From the NCBI GenBank assembly GCA_003240855.1, contig QFNN01000054.1, positions 1-18,710 on the forward strand: a stretch of DNA of 18,710 bases. Direction: 5' to 3'. The position numbers were made by a program, and so were the translations under genes. A model generated the notes under the pieces. That model was given only the letters and a program-made list of their open reading frames with translations, searched no databases and was not told the origin of the DNA. This document shows, piece after piece, positions 14,221 to 18,710 of this stretch. This DNA is from Sphingomonas sanxanigenens. GTDB lineage: Bacteria; Pseudomonadota; Alphaproteobacteria; Sphingomonadales; Sphingomonadaceae. Each line of letters starts with the position of its first letter. Within the stretch, counting starts at the first letter, position 1.

Positions 14221-14240
14221 GGCGGCGGTTGCGCGCCGCC
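14221..14240. other. Hairpin just after the helicase stop
   Basis: GGCGGC (14221-14226) pairs with GCCGCC (14235-14240) four bases after the helicase stop. There is no T-run, so it is at best a weak or Rho-assisted terminator, or an mRNA 3'-end stabiliser. The remaining gap to the M16 gene is under 40 bases, so some read-through into that gene is likely. Confidence 0.35.
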
Positions 14241-14278
14241 ACCTTCCAACGACCTGAAAAGCCCGGTAAGCCGGCGCG

Positions 14279-17179
14279 ATGTTCGCTTCGTGCCGGCGCC
14301 TGGCGCGCTTCGTCGCCCCGTTGCTTATCCTGTCGTTCGGCCTTGGCGGCTGCGCGACCATCGGCGCGGGCGGTGGCGGCGGCAGTGCGGGCGCGGGCAG
14401 CCGGGGCAAGCCCTGGCTCTATAAGGGGTCCGACGTTCCCGTCGATCGCGACTGGGCGTTCGGCACGCTCCCCAACGGCATACGCTATGCCGTGCGCCGC
14501 AACGGCGCGCCGCCGGGGCAGGTCTCGATCCGCGTCCGCGTCGACGTCGGCTCGCTGATGGAGGCGGACGACGAGCGCGGCTACGCCCATTTCATCGAGC
14601 ATCTCTCGTTTCGCGGATCGACCTTCGTGCGCGACGGCGAGGCGAAGCGGACCTGGCAGCGGCTGGGCGCGACCTTCGGCAGCGACAGCAATGCCGAGAC
14701 CACGGCGACGCAGACCGTTTACAAGCTCGATCTTCCCGCCGCCACGCGCAGCGGCCTGCGCGAAAGCCTCAACATCCTCGCCGGCATGATGTCCGGCCCG
14801 ATCATCGACAAGGCGACGGTCGACAGCGAGCGTCAGGTCGTCCTCGACGAGGCGCGCGAGCGCTTCGGCCCCGCCGTCCGCGTCGACAATGCGACGCGCG
14901 CCCTGTTCTTCGCCGGCCAGCCGCTCGCCGATCGCGCGCCGATCGGCACCACGCAGAGCCTGACCGATGCGCGCGCCGAAAGCCTGCGCGCCTTCCACGA
15001 TCGCTGGTATAGGCCCGGTCGCACGGTGGTGGTGATCGCGGGGGACGGCAATCCGCGCCTGTTTGAACAGATGATCCGCACCAGCTTCGCCGCCTGGCGT
15101 GACAGGGGCGCAAAACCGAAGCAGCCCGATTTCGGCCGGCCGGAGGCGGGCGGGCGGACCAGCGCGGTCGTCGTCGATCCCTCGCTGCCGCCGATGATTA
15201 CGATGGCGACGATCCGGCCGTGGAAGCAGAAGGCGGATACCATCGCCTATAATCAGGGGCTGATGCGCGACATCCTGGCGACCCGGCTCATCAACCGCCG
15301 GCTGGAAACGCGCGCGCGCGCCGGGGGCAGCTTCCTGCAGGCGCAGGTCGACCGCGACGATGTGTCGCGATCGGCCGACGCCACCTTCGTCGGCATCGTG
15401 CCGCTGGGCGACGACTGGCCGGGCGCGGTGCATGATGTGCGCGCGGTGATCGCTGAAGCGATGCTTCAGCCCCCCAGGCAGGCCGAGATCGACCGCGAGG
15501 TGGGCGAGATCGATTCGGCGATGGCGACGGCCGCCGCGCAGGCGTCCACCGCGCGCGGCGCCAAGCTGGCCGACGATCTGGTCAATGCCGTCGATATTCA
15601 CGAGACGGTGACTTCGCCCAGGGCCGCGCTCGACATTTTTCGCGCGATGAAGGGCAGCTTCACCCCCGAACTGATCCAGGAGGCGACCAAACGCCTGTTC
15701 ACCGGCGTCGTCACGCGCGCGGTGATGGTGCTGCCCAAGGCCGATCCCGATGCCGAGGCGCGGCTGGCGACGCTGCTGGCGGAGGATGTGTCGAAGGATG
15801 CGCTTTCGGTCGCCGATCAGGCGCCGGTCAGCTTTGACAGCCTGCCGCGCCTCGGCGATCCGGGATCGGTCGTCCGCCGCGATCCCAGCGACGCGCGCGG
15901 GGTCAATTTCATCGAGCTGTCGAACGGCGTCCGGCTGGTGCTGTTCCCCAACATGTCGGAAGCCGGCAAGGTCAGCGTGCTCGTCCGCTTCGGCAACGGG
16001 CTGCTCGGCCTGCCGACAGATCGGCCCACGCTGGCGTGGAGCGGGCAGGCGGGGATGGTCGCCAGCGGCATCGGCGATCTGGGGCAGGAGGAGCTGGACC
16101 GGCTGACCTCGGGCTATCAGGTCAATATGGGCTTCGGCGTCGACGAGGATGCGTTCGAGCTGCGCGGCAACACCACCGCCGCCGATCTCAGGAACCAGTT
16201 GCTGCTGCTCGCCGACAAGCTGGCCTTCCCCGGCTGGGATCCGCGCCCGATCGTCCGCGCGCGCGCCGCGATGCTCGCCGGCTACGACAGCGCCAACGCC
16301 TCGCCGCTCTCGGTGATGGGGCGCGATCTGCCCTCGATCCTGCGCGGCGGCGATCTGCGCTGGAAAGCGCCCGGCCGCGCCGCGATCGCGGCGCTGACGC
16401 CGCAGGCCTTCCGCAGCTTCTGGGAGCCGATCCTCAAAACCGGGCCGATCGAAGTGCTGGTGTTCGGCGATTTCCAGTTGCCCGATGCGATCATCGCGGC
16501 GACCGAGACCTTCGGCGCGCTGCCGCGCCGCGAACGCCCGCCGATCGACCCGGCGGCGCGGCGTCCCGGCTTCCCGCCGCATGACGCGACGCCCTTCGTC
16601 GCGCATCATGCCGGGCCCGGCGATCAGGCGGCGGCGGTGATCGCCTGGCCGACGGGCGGCGGGCTGAAAGGCGTGTTCGAGGCGCGCAAGCTCGACGTGC
16701 TGGCGGCGATTTTCTCCGATCGGCTGTTCGAGCGTTTCCGCCAGCAGGAAGGCGGCAGCTATTCGCCCAGCGTCAACAGCGTCTGGCCGCGCGATCTGGA
16801 AAGCGGCGGCTATCTGATCGCGGGCACCGGCCTTCGGCCCGACCGCGTCGACAGCTTCCTGGCGATGGCGAAGGACATAGCGGCCGATCTCGCCGCCAAT
16901 CCGGTGAGCGCGGACGAACTGGGCCGCGCGGTCGGCCCGTTGCTGCAATATTTCGTCCGCGCGTCGAACAGCAACGCTTTCGGCATCGATCGCTACAGCG
17001 CGACAAGCTGGGACCGCGCGCGGCTGGCGACGATTTATTCGGTGCCCGCCGACCTGAAGCGCATCACGCCCGCCGACATCCAGGCGACGGCGCTGCACTG
17101 GCTCCAGCCGGGCAGGAGCTGGTCGATGGTCGTGCTGCCCGAGGATAAGCCGGGCGGGGGCGCAGGCGCACAACCCTAG
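14279..17179 (+). CDS. M16-family zinc metallopeptidase lipoprotein (PqqL-like)
   Basis: This 966-residue protein is a single-chain four-domain M16 peptidase. The N-terminus (MFASCRRLARFVAPLLILSF) ends in a lipobox LGGC with C25 as lipidation site, followed by a Gly/Ser-rich linker, so it is an envelope lipoprotein. The inverted zinc motif HxxEH is H104-F-I-E107-H108 and the third ligand is likely E184 (DSERQVVLDEARE). The C-terminal half (from about 540) repeats the fold without HxxEH and holds FRQQEGGSYSPSVNS (about 819), the family's substrate-binding block. Such enzymes degrade oligopeptides in a closed chamber. It begins 62 bp after the helicase gene with a poor ribosome site. The natural substrate is unknown. 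Confidence 0.93.
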   Translation: MFASCRRLARFVAPLLILSFGLGGCATIGAGGGGGSAGAGSRGKPWLYKGSDVPVDRDWAFGTLPNGIRYAVRRNGAPPGQVSIRVRVDVGSLMEADDERGYAHFIEHLSFRGSTFVRDGEAKRTWQRLGATFGSDSNAETTATQTVYKLDLPAATRSGLRESLNILAGMMSGPIIDKATVDSERQVVLDEARERFGPAVRVDNATRALFFAGQPLADRAPIGTTQSLTDARAESLRAFHDRWYRPGRTVVVIAGDGNPRLFEQMIRTSFAAWRDRGAKPKQPDFGRPEAGGRTSAVVVDPSLPPMITMATIRPWKQKADTIAYNQGLMRDILATRLINRRLETRARAGGSFLQAQVDRDDVSRSADATFVGIVPLGDDWPGAVHDVRAVIAEAMLQPPRQAEIDREVGEIDSAMATAAAQASTARGAKLADDLVNAVDIHETVTSPRAALDIFRAMKGSFTPELIQEATKRLFTGVVTRAVMVLPKADPDAEARLATLLAEDVSKDALSVADQAPVSFDSLPRLGDPGSVVRRDPSDARGVNFIELSNGVRLVLFPNMSEAGKVSVLVRFGNGLLGLPTDRPTLAWSGQAGMVASGIGDLGQEELDRLTSGYQVNMGFGVDEDAFELRGNTTAADLRNQLLLLADKLAFPGWDPRPIVRARAAMLAGYDSANASPLSVMGRDLPSILRGGDLRWKAPGRAAIAALTPQAFRSFWEPILKTGPIEVLVFGDFQLPDAIIAATETFGALPRRERPPIDPAARRPGFPPHDATPFVAHHAGPGDQAAAVIAWPTGGGLKGVFEARKLDVLAAIFSDRLFERFRQQEGGSYSPSVNSVWPRDLESGGYLIAGTGLRPDRVDSFLAMAKDIAADLAANPVSADELGRAVGPLLQYFVRASNSNAFGIDRYSATSWDRARLATIYSVPADLKRITPADIQATALHWLQPGRSWSMVVLPEDKPGGGAGAQP

Positions 17180-17181
17180 CC

Positions 17182-17267
17182 GCCGTTCGGGCTTAGCCTG
17201 TCGAAGCCCCGTCCTTCTTCTTCCGCGCGGAGAAGGGATGGTCTCGACGGGTTCAGCCCGAACGGGC
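17182..17267. repeat. Imperfect palindromic repeat between convergent genes
   Basis: The left arm (CCGTTCGGGCTTAGCCTGTC from about 17183) and right arm (ending GTTCAGCCCGAACGG near 17265) are reverse complements with about five mismatches, and an inner pairing (CTTCT near 17215 with AGAAG near 17231) extends the stem. The element fills the gap between the convergent M16 and hslU genes, so it may act as a bidirectional transcription barrier. It shares the CCGTTCG end with the repeat upstream of hslU. Confidence 0.8.
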
Positions 17268-17289
17268 GGCGGATCAGGCGCCTTGCGCC

Positions 17290-18591
17290 TTACAACACAT
17301 ATTTCGACAGGTCGGTGTTCCGCGCGATCGGCGCGAGCTGCCTGTCGACATAGGCGGCGTCGATGGTCAGCGTCGTGCCCTGGCGATCCTCGGCGTCGAA
17401 GCTGACTTCCTCCAGCAGCTTCTCCATCACCGTCTGCAGCCGGCGCGCGCCGATATTCTCGACCTGGGCATTCACTTCGGCGGCGATGCGCGCGATGGCG
17501 CGGATGCCGTCGTCGGCGAAGCCGATCTCGACGCCTTCGGTGCCGATCAGCGCCTTATATTGCTGCGGCAGGCTGGCCTTGGTGTCGCTGAGGATGCGGA
17601 CGAAATCCTCCTCGCTCAGCGCGGTCAGCTCGACGCGGATGGGCAGGCGGCCCTGCAGTTCGGGCAGCAGGTCGCTGGGCTTGGCGACGTGGAAGGCACC
17701 GCTGGCGATGAAGAGGATGTGATCGGTTTTCATCGGGCCATATTTGGTCGAGACGGTCGTGCCCTCGATCAGCGGCAGCAGGTCGCGCTGCACGCCTTCG
17801 CGGCTGACGGAGCCGCCGCGCACGTCGCTGACCGCGATCTTGTCGATCTCGTCGAGAAAGACGATGCCGTTCGCCTCGGCGTCGGCCAGCGCGACGCGGC
17901 TCACCTCGTCCTGGTCCATGCGCTTTTCGGCTTCCTCGTCGACCAGCTTGTCCCAGGCGGAACGGACGCTGATCTTGCGGCGTTTGGTCTGCCCGCCGCC
18001 AAAGGCCTTGCCCATCATGTCGCCCAGATTGATCATGCCGATCTGGCCGCCATTGCCGGGCATCTCGAAGGGCATTTGCGGCGCGGCCTGCAGCTCGATC
18101 TCGATCTCGGTCTCGTCGAGATGGCCGTCGCGGAAGCGCTGGCGGAAGGCGGTGCGCGTCGCCTCGCTCGCATCCTTGCCGGTCAGTGCGTCGAGCAGGC
18201 GGTTCATCGCCGCCTCCTCGGCCTTGTCCTTCACGGCCGAACGGCGGCGTTCCTTCTCAAGCCGCACGGCTTCTTCCACCAGATCGCGCGCGATCTGCTC
18301 GACATCGCGGCCGACATAGCCGACCTCGGTGAACTTGGTGGCTTCCACCTTGACGAAAGGCGCGTCGGCCAGCTTGGCGAGGCGGCGGCTGATCTCGGTC
18401 TTGCCGCACCCGGTCGGCCCGATCATCAGGATGTTCTTGGGGGTGACTTCATCGCGCAGGTCGGCGCCCAGCCGCTGGCGGCGCCAGCGGTTGCGCAGCG
18501 CCACGGCGACCGCGCGCTTGGCGTCGTTCTGGCCGATGATGTGCGCATCGAGCGCCGCGACAATGGCCTTGGGGGTGAGGGATTCGTTCAT
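17290..18591 (-). CDS. hslU: ATP-dependent protease ATPase subunit HslU
   Basis: HslU is the AAA+ unfoldase that feeds proteins to the HslV peptidase. The 433-residue protein has Walker A GPTGCGKT (58-65), the pore loop GYVGRD (91-96), the inserted I-domain (about 110-235), Walker B GIVFLDEID (242-250) and the C-terminal DLSKYVL tail that docks into HslV. Length is normal. I start at ATG 18591 (MNESLTPKAIVAALD); the open frame continues to 18672 but that part is a translated palindromic repeat. The ribosome site is weak, and an out-of-frame ATG lies nine bases upstream. hslV, usually just upstream, is not visible before the window ends 119 bp away. Confidence 0.96.
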   Translation of the reverse strand: MNESLTPKAIVAALDAHIIGQNDAKRAVAVALRNRWRRQRLGADLRDEVTPKNILMIGPTGCGKTEISRRLAKLADAPFVKVEATKFTEVGYVGRDVEQIARDLVEEAVRLEKERRRSAVKDKAEEAAMNRLLDALTGKDASEATRTAFRQRFRDGHLDETEIEIELQAAPQMPFEMPGNGGQIGMINLGDMMGKAFGGGQTKRRKISVRSAWDKLVDEEAEKRMDQDEVSRVALADAEANGIVFLDEIDKIAVSDVRGGSVSREGVQRDLLPLIEGTTVSTKYGPMKTDHILFIASGAFHVAKPSDLLPELQGRLPIRVELTALSEEDFVRILSDTKASLPQQYKALIGTEGVEIGFADDGIRAIARIAAEVNAQVENIGARRLQTVMEKLLEEVSFDAEDRQGTTLTIDAAYVDRQLAPIARNTDLSKYVL

Positions 18592-18603
18592 GGGTTCATG
18601 TTT

Positions 18604-18678
18604 CCGTTCGTCCCGAGCGAAGTCGAGGGACGTTCTGGGGCAGGAATAGCGTGTCTCGACTTCGCTCGACACGAACGG
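18604..18678. repeat. Palindromic repeat upstream of hslU, REP/BIME-like
   Basis: Left half 18604-18632 (CCGTTCGTCCCGAGCGAAGT onward) and right half 18651-18678 are reverse complements apart from a few bases. Each half also has its own short stem: GTCCC with GGGAC on the left, GTGTC with GACAC on the right. It begins only 13 bp upstream of the hslU start and so would be in, or just before, the hslU leader. Confidence 0.85.
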
Positions 18679-18710
18679 CGATCTGGATGCGTCAGATGGA
18701 ATCCAGCGTC

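Noticed and set aside
12801..14249. A 482-codon open frame antisense to the helicase
   Set aside because: Low-complexity composition and complete overlap with a motif-perfect DEAD-box gene; a composition artefact.
13976..17173. A 1065-codon open frame antisense to the M16 gene
   Set aside because: It overlaps a complete M16 peptidase with all motifs. The product is Arg/Ala/Asp-rich with no recognisable domain, as expected for an antisense frame in high-G+C DNA.
18592..18672. A 27-residue N-terminal extension of HslU
   Set aside because: It is a translation of the palindromic repeat and is absent from the family; MNESLTPK matches the usual start.

Overview
The window looks like an ordinary stretch of chromosome from an alphaproteobacterium, most likely a sphingomonad (Sphingomonadaceae). 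The basis is very high G+C, the protein style (a Ros/MucR regulator, an alphaproteobacterial Fur/Mur, an MlaA preceded by an IVVTG-type segment) and intergenic palindromes of the kind scattered through sphingomonad genomes. This placement is inference from recalled families, not from a search. Sixteen protein genes are supported. I see no tRNA, rRNA, CRISPR array, insertion sequence, integrase or phage gene, and no clear new multi-gene system.

Layout. From 1 to 253 there is no gene but a highly structured segment ending in an intrinsic terminator for leftward transcription. From 254 to 11000 thirteen genes all read leftward. In transcription order they are a NifU-type Fe-S scaffold, a RutE-like nitroreductase, tsaB, rimI, a MucR/Ros regulator, a Fur/Mur regulator, a PlsC acyltransferase, miaB, a MarR regulator, an enoyl-CoA isomerase/hydratase, mlaA, phoH, ybeY and corC (the last being number fourteen if the regulator pair is counted separately). 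An M20 metallopeptidase (11250-12557) also reads leftward and is separated from the NifU gene by a long perfect palindrome. A divergent 354-bp gap leads to two rightward genes, an RhlE-like DEAD-box helicase and a large M16 lipoprotein peptidase. Finally hslU reads leftward at the right edge, with palindromic repeats on both sides.

How the genes fit together. Much of the leftward block is translation and RNA housekeeping: TsaB (tRNA t6A), RimI (protein N-acetylation), MiaB (tRNA ms2i6A), PhoH, and YbeY (16S rRNA maturation). The miaB-phoH-ybeY-corC order resembles the E. coli miaB-ybeZYX group, but here mlaA and a marR/enoyl-CoA isomerase pair sit between miaB and phoH. The marR gene has a 7-bp-arm inverted repeat just upstream, and its stop overlaps the isomerase start, so an autoregulated two-gene unit is likely. 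Envelope functions (MlaA, PlsC, the M16 lipoprotein, the exported M20 peptidase) and proteolysis (HslU) make up the rest.

The most noteworthy observations are non-coding: the structured segment with a 15-G tract at the left edge, the MarR operator candidate, hairpins in the leaders of mlaA, mucR and the helicase, and three palindromic repeat elements, one of which shows paired sequence changes that preserve each half's own stem. Among the proteins, MlaA lacks a lipobox, and the enoyl-CoA hydratase-like protein lacks both classical hydratase glutamates and looks like a delta3-delta2 isomerase.
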